64,000 bases of DNA, from assembly GCF_008638305.1 (NCBI RefSeq), contig NZ_VTPZ01000010.1, forward strand, positions 56,732 to 120,731, written 5' to 3'. Shown here piece after piece: positions 20,547-29,151 of this stretch. The translations under genes were made by a program, and so were the position numbers. Origin of the DNA: Pseudomonas profundi. GTDB taxonomy: Bacteria > Pseudomonadota > Gammaproteobacteria > Pseudomonadales > Pseudomonadaceae. The notes beneath the pieces are model-generated. The model saw nothing but the letters and a program-made list of their open reading frames with translations, ran no database searches and had not been told where the DNA came from. Positions within the stretch are counted from its first letter, which is position 1; each line of letters opens with the position of its first letter.

Positions 20547-21020
20547 ATGATGAGGAAAACTTTGCTTGTGCCGCTTACGGCGCTTGCCATGTCCGGGATG
20601 GGCATCACAAGTCTGCCAGCTCTGGCGGCGGATGTTTGTGCGCGCTCTGCAGAGCACCAGCTTGAAAACGCCGCCAGCACCCGTCAGGAGATCACTGTCG
20701 CGGTTCAGCAACGCATCACGGAATGCAGCGAGAAAGCTGTCGACATCGTCACGCTTGCTATCGGGGTAGCCCCCGAGCTAGCCAGTGATATCACCCTGGC
20801 GGCTATCGATGCAGCGCCCGATCAGATTGCAGAGATTGTGGAAGCGGCGGTAGCAGCAGCACCCGATCAAGCCGAGGAAATTGTCAGTGCAGTGACTGAC
20901 AGACTGCCCACCGCGTCCGGTGCGGCATCGTCCACCATCCCGGCGCCCGCCTCTCTGGGCGTGCCACGCGGCGGCTCAGGGGGCGGAACCGGCGGTGGAA
21001 CCACTGCCAGCTCCAGCTGA
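20547..21020 (+). CDS. Small secreted Ala-rich repeat protein of the polysaccharide locus
   Basis: A 157-residue protein of unknown function. Signal peptide with cleavage near LPALA-AD (about residue 28). The mature part has two cysteines (in VCARS and ITECS) that may pair, then repeated helical units containing AAPDQ (IDAAPDQIAEIVEAA, VAAAPDQAEEIVSA), then a Gly/Ser-rich tail (GGSGGGTGGGTTASSS). The ATG at 20547 has AAGGAG seven bases upstream. It is the first gene after the ops element and precedes the beta-barrel gene by 54 bases. It may be a periplasmic or cell-surface accessory of export; I infer this from position only. Confidence 0.75.
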   Translation: MMRKTLLVPLTALAMSGMGITSLPALAADVCARSAEHQLENAASTRQEITVAVQQRITECSEKAVDIVTLAIGVAPELASDITLAAIDAAPDQIAEIVEAAVAAAPDQAEEIVSAVTDRLPTASGAASSTIPAPASLGVPRGGSGGGTGGGTTASSS

Positions 21021-21074
21021 TCGCTACCGTTCACAGAACAACAATCTTTCATTTCCGAGAAGGAAGACTGCTTT

Positions 21075-22271
21075 ATGAGGCTCTCCAAATTTATTACCGC
21101 TTCGCTCGCGACCTCTGTATCTGCCTATAGCTGGGCAATCGAGCCGATGAGCATGGATATACGCGGCTTTCAGTTCACTCCGACCCTGTTTGTCTCCGAA
21201 AGCTACGACGACAACTATCGTGGTGTACGAGACAACGCTGCGGACTCGTGGATCACTACCATCGAGCCGACCTTTGCACTGAGCGCGGAAAACCGCAACA
21301 GCCAGCACGAGTTGAAGTACTCCTTCGACAGCGACATCTTTCATGATGATAGTGACGCATCCAACACCGATCATCACCTCACATTCAAGAGCGCGCTGGC
21401 GCTGACCTCGCGTCACCGGGTCCGGGGCAACATTGGTTACCACCGCATTGAAGACACCATCAACGATGACACCAGAAGTCGCACCGACGAACTCGCCGGC
21501 GACCTGGCCGGGCGCGACTTTTACAACGATCAGTACAGCCGTGCCGTAGCAGGTCTCGGCTATACCTTTGGCGCTGTGAGCGCCCAGAACCAGCTCGATT
21601 TCGCTACGAACTATGAACAACGCCGCTATCACAATAGCGGAGACATCAACGAAGACCAGGAGCGCGACAGCCTTGGCGTGAGCAGCACCTGGTTCCACCG
21701 CATCGGCGGCCGCACGCGTTCAATCGTTGAATTGCGTCATACTCAACATGAATATGTTGAAGACCGCTACAACCGAGACGGGACCAACACGGCAGGCTTG
21801 ATTGGTGCGACCTGGGAGGCGACCGCCAAGACTACAGGTACTGTTCGTGTAGGCGCTGAACGCAAGAAATTCGACAGTGACGCGCGCGAAGATTTCACCA
21901 GCCCCATGTGGGAAGTCGGCGTTGCCTGGGCACCGCGGACTTACTCAACCTTCGAGATCAACGCCCGCCGCGCCTTCGACGAGGGTGAGGATGACTCTTC
22001 CACAGTTGAAGACGTCACCACCGCGCTCAGCTGGACGCATGGCTGGACGCCGCGCATCAGCACTGAACTGGAATACCAGATCTCTGATCGGGAATACAAA
22101 GCCAGTGACCGTGAAGACGACCGGACCGCATACAGTGTCGGAGTTAGCTACGCGTTCGATCGCTGGGCGGACATCACATTGGGCTACCTGCGGTCAGAAA
22201 ATGATTCGTCTCGTTACTTCAACAGCTACGAGCGGAACGTATACCTGTTAAGCCTTAACATGAGCCTTTAA
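21075..22271 (+). CDS. Outer-membrane beta-barrel protein of polysaccharide export
   Basis: A 398-residue outer-membrane protein with a short signal peptide (cleaved near SYSWA, residue 16-20) and many alternating amphipathic strands, ending in a hydrophobic C-terminal strand (VYLLSLNMSL). It resembles the putative beta-barrel porin 2 group (outer_membrane_BBP2_2) often found beside OPX proteins. Highly acidic loops (DDSDASNTD, DEGEDDSST) suggest surface exposure. The neighbouring OPX protein is short and lacks its own membrane-spanning segment, so I infer this barrel is the outer-membrane pore for the polymer. SD GAGAAGGAAG lies about ten bases upstream of the ATG. Confidence 0.8.
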   Translation: MRLSKFITASLATSVSAYSWAIEPMSMDIRGFQFTPTLFVSESYDDNYRGVRDNAADSWITTIEPTFALSAENRNSQHELKYSFDSDIFHDDSDASNTDHHLTFKSALALTSRHRVRGNIGYHRIEDTINDDTRSRTDELAGDLAGRDFYNDQYSRAVAGLGYTFGAVSAQNQLDFATNYEQRRYHNSGDINEDQERDSLGVSSTWFHRIGGRTRSIVELRHTQHEYVEDRYNRDGTNTAGLIGATWEATAKTTGTVRVGAERKKFDSDAREDFTSPMWEVGVAWAPRTYSTFEINARRAFDEGEDDSSTVEDVTTALSWTHGWTPRISTELEYQISDREYKASDREDDRTAYSVGVSYAFDRWADITLGYLRSENDSSRYFNSYERNVYLLSLNMSL

Positions 22272-22372
22272 CGCTCAGCGTCCGGCTGAGCGCTGCTTCG
22301 ATAACATTAACACCTGCCGTATTGCCTGAATCCGTTAAAGGATTCAGGCCAGGCTATGGGGATGACATCCCC
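22272..22372 (+). other. Three stem-loops between the beta-barrel and OPX genes
   Basis: CGCTCAG/CTGAGCG (22272-22292), GCCTGAATCC/GGATTCAGGC (22324-22349, 10-bp stem, 6-base loop) and GGGGAT/ATCCCC (22357-22371). None has a clear T-run. They could pause polymerase, stabilise the upstream message or set a ratio between barrel and OPX; polymerase modified by an RfaH-type factor would read through. Confidence 0.5.
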
Positions 22373-22408
22373 CCAGCGCTGAAAAACAGCTAGATGGAGA
22401 GAGCAAAC

Positions 22409-22945
22409 ATGTCTATCCAACATATTTTAAGAACAGCAACGATATTTTTACTGCTCGGTCTGAGCTTTCAGGCTACAGCGAACACACAATACCGGCTCAG
22501 CTCAGGCGACGTACTGAGAATCAGCGTTTTCGGGGAACCTGATCTTACCTTTGAAGAGATTCGCCTGAACGATGCAGGGACTTTCTCATACCCGTTTCTC
22601 GGTGCAGTCGAAGCGAAGGGCAAGACTCCGCGGGAGATCGAAAACCTGATTACCGAATCTTTGAAGGACGGCTATCTGGTCGATCCGCGCGTCTCGGTAA
22701 GCGTGATCAACTACCGCGAATTTTATATCAGCGGTGAGGTCAAACAGCCCGGCGGATATCCTTACCAGCCAGGCCTGACGCTTGATCGTGCCATTGCTCT
22801 GGCAGGCGGACTCACGGAACGCGCCTCGACACGTCGCATTACTATTGTTCGCGGATCCGATGAGAATCGGGCTGCAGAACGGGCGTCACTGAGCACTATC
22901 GTTCAGCCAGGTGACACCATTACTATCGACCAAGGATTCTTTTGA
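22409..22945 (+). CDS. Short OPX polysaccharide export protein (Wza family)
   Basis: A 178-residue periplasmic export protein. Signal peptide cleaved near QATA-NT (about residue 24), with no lipobox. Poly_export domain about 26-105 (YRLSSGDVLRISVFGEPDL and VDPRVSVSVINYREFYISGEV) and one SLBB repeat (about 108-170, QPGGYPYQPGLTLDRAIALAGG). It lacks the extra domains and C-terminal helix by which Wza spans the outer membrane, so it likely works with the barrel encoded upstream. The ATG at 22409 with GGAGAG upstream is preferred over one five codons earlier. The stop is two bases before the next gene. It resembles Vibrio VpsM/SypC-type proteins. Confidence 0.92.
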   Translation: MSIQHILRTATIFLLLGLSFQATANTQYRLSSGDVLRISVFGEPDLTFEEIRLNDAGTFSYPFLGAVEAKGKTPREIENLITESLKDGYLVDPRVSVSVINYREFYISGEVKQPGGYPYQPGLTLDRAIALAGGLTERASTRRITIVRGSDENRAAERASLSTIVQPGDTITIDQGFF

Positions 22946-22947
22946 GC

Positions 22948-23487
22948 ATGAACAGCTCCATACGACCTGACCGCCAGTGGCAGCCTATGCAGTCCGAAGA
23001 CGACGCTGACTATATCGACCTGAAAAAGATCTGGCACGCGCTATGGTCCCGTAAATGGAGCATTATCTCGCTGGTTCTGGTAGTTACGATGCTGGCCACC
23101 CTGGCTGTCATGCAAATGACGCCCATCTATCGCGCCAGCGTGACCATGATGATCGAATCCAAAGGCGATCAACTGGTCGACTTTCAGCGCGTTTACGACA
23201 ATACAGGGCAGTTGAGCGAGTATCTGCAGACCCAGCTTGGCCTGATCAACAGCCGCGGCGTCGCTGAACGCGTAGTGCGCGAGTTGAACCTGACCGAGCA
23301 CCCAGAATTTGACCCGCGCCAGCGCCCTGAGCCACTAATCGATGTGAAAGGCATGGTGCGGCGCGCCAAGAGCATGATTCTAGGCGAAGATCCGTCAAAA
23401 TCTGCCGCCCCGATGACCGAGGCAGAGATCATGGACGCAGTCACTCTGCGATTTCATGACACGCACGGCTGCGGACGTCGAAGGTAA
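22948..23487 (+). CDS. Wzc-like polysaccharide co-polymerase, N-terminal fragment of a frameshifted gene
   Basis: A 179-codon frame with the Wzz domain start (DADYIDLKKIWHALWSRKWS), first membrane helix (about 36-58) and the conserved QTQLGLINSRGVAERVVREL segment. It ends abruptly in HDTHGCGRRR, which is unlike the family, while the missing continuation MTRTAADVEGKSQLVRISVEM is in the +1 frame from 23456. Removing one T from the TTT at 23452-23454 rejoins both into about 740 residues, the usual Wzc length. It is either a recent mutation, a sequence error or, less likely, +1 recoding after the CGA codon. Product regulates chain length and export in the inner membrane. Confidence 0.8.
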   Translation: MNSSIRPDRQWQPMQSEDDADYIDLKKIWHALWSRKWSIISLVLVVTMLATLAVMQMTPIYRASVTMMIESKGDQLVDFQRVYDNTGQLSEYLQTQLGLINSRGVAERVVRELNLTEHPEFDPRQRPEPLIDVKGMVRRAKSMILGEDPSKSAAPMTEAEIMDAVTLRFHDTHGCGRRR

Positions 23488-25171
23488 AAGCCAGTTGGTC
23501 AGAATCTCCGTCGAGATGGCCGACCGCTTGACCGCAGCCCAGGCGGCCAACTCATTGGCCAACAGTTATATTGAAGGCCAGCTGGAAGCTCAGATGGAAA
23601 TGTCCATGGCGGCCACTACCTGGATGAACAGCCGTCTTGCGGAACTGCGCACTTCACTCAAGGAAGCAGAGGATCGCCTGCAACAATACCGCGAAGAAGA
23701 AGGCCTGGTTGATGTGGGCGGCGTAGGCACTGTCAGTGCCGACAACCTGTCGTTAACCGGCGACCGGATGATTGATGCCCGTCGCCAACGCGCCGAGGCA
23801 GAAAGCCAGTATCGCCAGGTTCAGGCGATGTCGGAACAGGGCTGGGAACGGATGGCAAGCGTGCCAGCCGTACTCGGCCACCCGCTCATCCAGCAATTTA
23901 AATCTGAGCAAGCTCGTGCCCGAGCCAAGGTAGAAGAGCTTTCGCGCCGCTACGGCGAGCGCTTCCCGGCCATGCAGGCGGCTCAGTCTGATTTGGCGGC
24001 AGCCACCGCCAGCCTGAAAGCCCAGGTCGAACAAGTAGTCGCAGGTATCGAGCGCAACTATCAGCTGGCAGTTGCAAACGAAAACTCGCTGCGCGCCTCC
24101 TTCGATCAGAACAAGGAAGAAATTCAGGACATTTCGCGCAAGGAATTCAGGGTTCGCGAACTCGAGCGTGACGTGGAGAGCAACCGGGAGCTGTACGAGA
24201 CTTTCCAGAACCGTTTGCGCGAAACGACCGCCACACAGGATCTAAGCAGCACCAACGCCCGCATCGTCGACGAAGCGCTGCCCCCTGCTGTACCGGCCGC
24301 GCCTAATACCCGTCTGCTGATCATGCTGGCCAGCGTGCTGTCATTCATCGCCGGGGTTGCTATCGCGCTGATTGCCGACTTCCTCAACAATACATTCAAA
24401 AGCGCCGAAGACGTCGAGAACAATCTCAATCTGCCGGTACTCGGAATCGTGCCTCTGGTCGCCAAAAAACAGCAGAAGAAGGTCGCTCATCTGTTCGAGA
24501 AAGGCGACGACATGCGCTTTTGCGAGGCGATCCGGACCATTCGTACCAGCGTGATGCTGGCCGATATGAGCCGGCCACAAAAGGTCATCGTGGTCACTTC
24601 CTCCGTGCCCGCCGAAGGTAAGAGTTCGGTCGCGGCGAATATGGCGTTTGCCTTGAGTCAGCTACAGCGGGTATTGCTGATCGATGCCGACCTTCGGCGC
24701 CCGACACTGGCCAAGAACTTCGATTTCCCGGTGGGTACACCGGGTCTGGCCAACCTGATTGCAGGCACGGCAAAGGCAGAGGATTGCATCCAGACAGTCG
24801 ACAATCAGCTGGACATGTTGACCGCTGGCGCGGTGCCGCCAAACCCGCTGGAGCTGCTGGCGTCACCTCGCTTCGCCAAGTTTCTGGAGCGAGCCAAGGA
24901 GCAATACGATCACATCCTTATCGATTCTCCCCCGACCCAGGCCGTCAGCGATTCGGTGTTGATGTCTACGTATGCCGACTCGGTTATATACGTAATCAAA
25001 TCGGAACACACCTCCATCAATATGGCTCAAAAGGGTGTTGGTCAGCTGCTGCAGAGCGGCGCCTCCATCGTCGGTGTTGTACTCAACCAGGTCGACGTGA
25101 AGAAGGCGGCCAAAAAAGGCGAGTACAGCGGTTACTACGACCACTACGGCTACAGCGAGCAGAATGCATAA
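23456..25171 (+). CDS. Wzc-like tyrosine autokinase, C-terminal part of a frameshifted gene
   Basis: A 571-residue frame holding the rest of the co-polymerase: long periplasmic coiled coil (about 55-260), second membrane helix (about 286-310) and cytoplasmic BY-kinase domain with Walker A SSVPAEGKSS (about 382-391), Walker A' LLIDADLRRP (407-416), Walker B ILID (487-490) and a C-terminal tyrosine cluster (Tyr557, 560, 561, 564, 566) for autophosphorylation. All kinase motifs are intact, so the split is probably recent or tolerated. The ATG at 23456 has no ribosome site, and a protein starting there would lack the first membrane helix. Phosphorylation cycling normally controls polymer length. 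Confidence 0.85.
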   Translation: MTRTAADVEGKSQLVRISVEMADRLTAAQAANSLANSYIEGQLEAQMEMSMAATTWMNSRLAELRTSLKEAEDRLQQYREEEGLVDVGGVGTVSADNLSLTGDRMIDARRQRAEAESQYRQVQAMSEQGWERMASVPAVLGHPLIQQFKSEQARARAKVEELSRRYGERFPAMQAAQSDLAAATASLKAQVEQVVAGIERNYQLAVANENSLRASFDQNKEEIQDISRKEFRVRELERDVESNRELYETFQNRLRETTATQDLSSTNARIVDEALPPAVPAAPNTRLLIMLASVLSFIAGVAIALIADFLNNTFKSAEDVENNLNLPVLGIVPLVAKKQQKKVAHLFEKGDDMRFCEAIRTIRTSVMLADMSRPQKVIVVTSSVPAEGKSSVAANMAFALSQLQRVLLIDADLRRPTLAKNFDFPVGTPGLANLIAGTAKAEDCIQTVDNQLDMLTAGAVPPNPLELLASPRFAKFLERAKEQYDHILIDSPPTQAVSDSVLMSTYADSVIYVIKSEHTSINMAQKGVGQLLQSGASIVGVVLNQVDVKKAAKKGEYSGYYDHYGYSEQNA

Positions 25172-25548
25172 GTTTTACTGCTGTTCCCTGAATGTAGCCA
25201 ACCTTCCCTCCTACCCTACCGCCCGAGTGCCGCCCACCTAACAGTGGCGCGGCGCCACTCGCTTCACCCTCTCGCTTGGCTGTCCCGCGCTTAAACCGTT
25301 GTCAAACACGTTGATCGAGTCAGACAGACGCGGACACGTAACCCCGCCTTTTTTTGATCCACATACCGGTAGCACATAAATGCGAAACGCATCGAATTTT
25401 TTAGGGAACACCAGGCGCAAAGCCTTGTCGTAGATACACCATGTCTCATCCCGCATGAGTGCGTGACGGATATTCAGAGGTTACTGACCGCGGACGGTCA
25501 GGAGTGTCATGCCAACTCGGCGAAGGACAAAGGCAAGGACGTTTGGAA
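25172..25548 (+). other. 377-base gap between the autokinase and vpsP-like genes
   Basis: No gene is supported. Contents: AGTGGCG/CGCCACT stem-loop (25243-25259), a run of seven T residues at about 25350 not adjacent to it, and TGACCG/CGGTCA dyad (25485-25500). A frame start at 25459 joins the next gene but lacks a ribosome site. The region may hold an internal promoter. Confidence 0.4.
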
Positions 25549-26310
25549 ATGACCATATCTGCTGTTAACGGCCCATATACAAAAAGCACGTCCCCCCGCC
25601 GCGCCTTAGCGCAGCCATTGATCGCGCAGAAGCTGGCTTGCCTTATCGCGCTACCGGTGTCTGTTGCATGCCTGGTGCTCTCTGTTCCAATGCTGTTTGC
25701 CGGGGTAGCGAGCGAGCACGCGGAATTGGCACTACGTTACTGGCAGCGCTCGGAGGCACCGCCTAGCGAGAGCTACTGGAACATGTCTCTCCAGCGAGCC
25801 GCGAGCGCCGTTGAACAGACTCCGATTACCAACGCTGAATACCTTGACCGCCTTGGCAGGGTCTTGTTGTGGGGACCGTTGGTTGCGCCTGAAGGCTCCG
25901 GGAGTGAGGGGCAGAAACAGAGCGCGATCCAGGCCTTTCGCGAATCAGTTGAGGCGCGCCCTGCCTGGCCCTGGTCATGGCTGAGACTGGCCTACGCAAA
26001 ACAGGGCTTGCACCAGCTAGATGATGAATTCGACCTGGCGATGCGCCGCACTAACGAGCTCGGCGCAGGCCGACCTGAACTGGACGGCGACCTCGCTGCA
26101 CTGGGATTTTCGGCTTGGAGCGAACTCACTCCCAGCCAACGAATTATTACGCTCGAAGCAGCGAATCGCTCCGCCGCTTCGAGCAAAAAGGAAGCCTTAC
26201 AGATGTATAACCTGGCAAGGGCCTCAGGCCTCGCTACCCCACTGTGCTGGAGTCTCGGCTCAGCGGTCAAAGCCGAACAGCAGATATGCAAGGAGGAAGG
26301 TTCACAATGA
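25549..26310 (+). CDS. VpsP-like polysaccharide biosynthesis protein
   Basis: A 253-residue protein with one N-terminal membrane helix (about 30-55, LIALPVSVACLVLSVPMLFAG) and a mostly helical periplasmic part with TPR-like pattern (AELALRYWQRSEA, AFRESVEARPAWPWSWLRLAYAKQG). This layout and position, after the tyrosine kinase and before the initiating transferase, match VpsP of Vibrio-type loci; function is unknown, perhaps assembly of the export complex. The ATG at 25549 is preferred (AAGGAC upstream). Its stop overlaps the next start by four bases (ATGA), indicating translational coupling. Confidence 0.65.
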   Translation: MTISAVNGPYTKSTSPRRALAQPLIAQKLACLIALPVSVACLVLSVPMLFAGVASEHAELALRYWQRSEAPPSESYWNMSLQRAASAVEQTPITNAEYLDRLGRVLLWGPLVAPEGSGSEGQKQSAIQAFRESVEARPAWPWSWLRLAYAKQGLHQLDDEFDLAMRRTNELGAGRPELDGDLAALGFSAWSELTPSQRIITLEAANRSAASSKKEALQMYNLARASGLATPLCWSLGSAVKAEQQICKEEGSQ

Positions 26311-27701
26311 TCGCTAAACGCACCAATCCCGCCGTGAATCGCCGGGGTCTTACATTCTGGGGCCAATGGCTCTGCGCTATGTTTCTGGTCAGCGGCCTGC
26401 TTTGCTATCTGGTTTATCAGCACGTCGGAGTCGTCTCGACGCAGTATCGACTGCTGATCGTCATCACCATTTTCGGCTCCGTACCGGCGTATATGCTGAT
26501 GCACGTCTACCACAAGCGGCACAGTTATCTATCCGGCATGGTTCACTTGATGGGTGGATGGGCACTCTTGCTGGCAGGCTTGATGGCCATCACCTACGCC
26601 AGCCAGAGCATGCATTTGTTTTCCTCCGAGATCTTCTTGCAATGGGCAGTGCTCGGCTATCTTGTCCAGGCAGCGACGTATATTCCTTTGCGCTACTTTG
26701 GCAATCTCCACTCCAGCAAGCTGCGCCTCGGTAGAACATCTGTAATCATCGGCTCCGGGCCCGCCGCCTACGAGCTGGCCAAGCGGCTGCATGGATCCAA
26801 TCGTGTACCGCTGGTGGGTCTGATCACCTCCAAACCCGATACCCAGACGCTGGATGGTCGTTTCCCGGTTCTGGGTGACCTTTCCAAGGTTCGAGAGCTG
26901 GTAGACCAATACGGGATACGTCGTGTCTACATCGCGCTGAGCCTGGACGAAGTTGCCTATATCGAGAAACTCTACATCACCCTGCTCGACCTTAGTGTAG
27001 ACGTGGTCTGGATTCCGGATTTTGGTCGGATGCCTCTGCTCAATCAGTCCATTTCACAAATCGAGCAATTGCCGGCCATATACCTGAATGAGACGCCGCT
27101 CAGCTCGCATCCTGCATCGGTATTCAGCAAAGAATTGCTCGACCGCGGCGTTGCGCTACTGGCAATCATCGCGCTCAGTCCACTGCTGATCGGCGCCGCC
27201 ATCGCCGTCAAGATGTCTTCCCCCGGGCCGGTACTGTTCCGCCAGCCCCGGCATGGCTGGAACGGCGAGATCATACACGTGATGAAGTTCCGCTCGATGC
27301 GCGTGCATAACGACGACAAGATCGTCAAACAGGCTACCCGCGACGACCCCCGCGTCACACCGGTGGGCCGCATACTGCGCAGCACGTCCATCGACGAGCT
27401 TCCTCAGCTGTTCAATGTATTGCGCGGCGAAATGTCTCTGGTCGGGCCACGTCCGCACGCCGTGACGCATAACGATTATTACAGCGACAAGATCCTGGCC
27501 TATATGGCACGTCATCGCATCAAGCCGGGCATCACCGGGCTGGCCCAGGTCACAGGGCACCGCGGCGAGACGGAAACCATAGAAAAAATGCAGCAACGCG
27601 TTGAACAGGATCTGGCTTACATCAATAACTGGTCGCTGTGGCTGGACATCAAGATCCTGTTCCGCACCCCGTTTACGTTGTTCTCACGAGACGTGTACTG
27701 A
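26307..27701 (+). CDS. Undecaprenyl-phosphate sugar phosphotransferase (WcaJ/VpsL family)
   Basis: A 464-residue polyprenol-phosphate hexose-1-phosphate transferase that starts repeat-unit synthesis by moving a sugar phosphate, probably glucose or galactose, from UDP-sugar to undecaprenyl phosphate. Four or five N-terminal membrane helices (about 15-135), a Rossmann-like middle domain (VIIGSGPAAYELAKRL, about 148-163), a further membrane helix near 280, and the catalytic C-terminus (KMSSPGPVLFRQPRHGWNG, VMKFRSMR, STSIDELPQLFNVL, SLVGPRPHAV). The start overlaps the previous stop (ATGA) with AAGGAGG upstream. Confidence 0.93.
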   Translation: MIAKRTNPAVNRRGLTFWGQWLCAMFLVSGLLCYLVYQHVGVVSTQYRLLIVITIFGSVPAYMLMHVYHKRHSYLSGMVHLMGGWALLLAGLMAITYASQSMHLFSSEIFLQWAVLGYLVQAATYIPLRYFGNLHSSKLRLGRTSVIIGSGPAAYELAKRLHGSNRVPLVGLITSKPDTQTLDGRFPVLGDLSKVRELVDQYGIRRVYIALSLDEVAYIEKLYITLLDLSVDVVWIPDFGRMPLLNQSISQIEQLPAIYLNETPLSSHPASVFSKELLDRGVALLAIIALSPLLIGAAIAVKMSSPGPVLFRQPRHGWNGEIIHVMKFRSMRVHNDDKIVKQATRDDPRVTPVGRILRSTSIDELPQLFNVLRGEMSLVGPRPHAVTHNDYYSDKILAYMARHRIKPGITGLAQVTGHRGETETIEKMQQRVEQDLAYINNWSLWLDIKILFRTPFTLFSRDVY

Positions 27702-27748
27702 CTGCCACGGCCATTCGGCAATCAGCTGAAGCCCCACATATGAAACGC

Positions 27749-27767
27749 CCCCGGCGTACCGCCGGGG
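27749..27767 (+). other. Strong stem-loop upstream of ugd
   Basis: CCCCGGCG (27749-27756) pairs perfectly with CGCCGGGG (27760-27767) around TAC. It lies 37 bases before the ugd ATG and has no T-run. It is another intercistronic hairpin of this locus, perhaps protecting a 3' end or causing partial termination. Confidence 0.5.
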
Positions 27768-27804
27768 AGTGCAAGCAGATTTCGTTCAAATTTAAGGAAG
27801 CGCC

Positions 27805-29151
27805 ATGAATATCACTGTTGTTGGAACTGGCTATGTCGGGCTCGTTACGGGCGCTTGCATCGCAGAAATGGGTAACACCGTTTACTGCGTTGATATTGAC
27901 CCAGCGAAAATCGAGAACCTGAAAAAAGGCATCTTGCCAATCTACGAGCCTGGCCTGGAAGACATTGTCGCTGACAACTTTTCTGCAGACCGCTTGCGCT
28001 TTACTACTTCGCTCAAGGACACCATCGAAGATTCCGAAGTCTTCTTCATCGCGGTAGGTACCCCGCCGGGTGAAGACGGCTCCGCCGATCTGAAATATGT
28101 CGTCGACGTAGCACGGGAAATCGGCAGTCTGATCACCCGTCCATCCGTGATCATCAACAAGTCCACTGTCCCCGTCGGCACTGCTGACCTGGTCCGCAGC
28201 ACTGTAGCGGAGCAGCTGGAACAGCGCGGCCTGGATATCGAATACGACGTAGTCTCGAACCCCGAGTTTCTCAAGGAGGGTGCGGCGGTCGACGATTTCA
28301 TGCACCCGGATCGCATTATCATCGGCACCGACAGCGACCGCGCGCGCAGCGTCATGAACGAACTCTACGCGCCTTTCATTCGCAACCATCCGCGAATGAT
28401 GTTCATGGGCGTACGTGATGCTGAAATGACCAAATACGCAGCGAACGCCATGCTTGCGACCAAGATTTCGTTCATGAACGAGATTGCCAGCCTCTGCGAG
28501 CGGCTTGAGGTTGATGTGGAAAACGTACGCCTGGGTATCGGCTCTGATCAGCGAATCGGCTACCACTTTATTTATGCTGGCTGTGGTTACGGCGGTTCCT
28601 GCTTCCCCAAAGACGTTAAAGCACTGATCAGCATTGCTCACAAGAGCGACTTCGAACCCAAGCTGCTTCAGGCGGTAGAGGCGCGGAACGAGCTACAAAA
28701 GCAGTCGCTGTTCAACAAGGTCAATACGCATTTCGATGGCGACCTGGCCGGCAAAAGCTTCGCAGTCTGGGGCCTGGCATTCAAACCAGGCACCGACGAT
28801 ATGCGTGAAGCCCCAAGCGTGGTGCTGATCAACAGCCTGATCAGTGCCGGCGCGACAGTGAAAGCCTGCGACCCGGTAGCTTATGAGACTGCACGGCGCG
28901 AGTTTCCTGAAAAGTGGTTCGCTGACGGCAAGCTGGAGATCGTTGAAGGCCAGTATGAAGCCGCTATCGATGCAGACGCAGTGATCCTGGTGACAGAGTG
29001 GAAGCCCTACCGTCGGCCAGACCTCAAGGCACTGAAAAAACTGCTGAAGCAACCTCTGATCATCGATGGCCGCAACCAGTACGATCTGACCCAGATCAAG
29101 CGTGCCGGGTTTGACTATTACGGTATCGGCCGTACGAGCCTCAATGCCTAA
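27805..29151 (+). CDS. ugd: UDP-glucose 6-dehydrogenase
   Basis: A 448-residue Ugd that oxidises UDP-glucose to UDP-glucuronate with two NAD+. The N-terminal Rossmann motif is GTGYVGL (7-13), the middle domain has TVPVGTAD and SNPEFLKEGAA, and the catalytic cysteine is Cys266 in GGSCFPKD. The C-terminal UDP-binding domain contains WGLAFKPGTDDMREAPS. SD AAGGAAG lies upstream. Its presence implies glucuronic acid, or a sugar made from it, in the polymer. The last codons overlap the likely flippase start. Confidence 0.97.
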   Translation: MNITVVGTGYVGLVTGACIAEMGNTVYCVDIDPAKIENLKKGILPIYEPGLEDIVADNFSADRLRFTTSLKDTIEDSEVFFIAVGTPPGEDGSADLKYVVDVAREIGSLITRPSVIINKSTVPVGTADLVRSTVAEQLEQRGLDIEYDVVSNPEFLKEGAAVDDFMHPDRIIIGTDSDRARSVMNELYAPFIRNHPRMMFMGVRDAEMTKYAANAMLATKISFMNEIASLCERLEVDVENVRLGIGSDQRIGYHFIYAGCGYGGSCFPKDVKALISIAHKSDFEPKLLQAVEARNELQKQSLFNKVNTHFDGDLAGKSFAVWGLAFKPGTDDMREAPSVVLINSLISAGATVKACDPVAYETARREFPEKWFADGKLEIVEGQYEAAIDADAVILVTEWKPYRRPDLKALKKLLKQPLIIDGRNQYDLTQIKRAGFDYYGIGRTSLNA

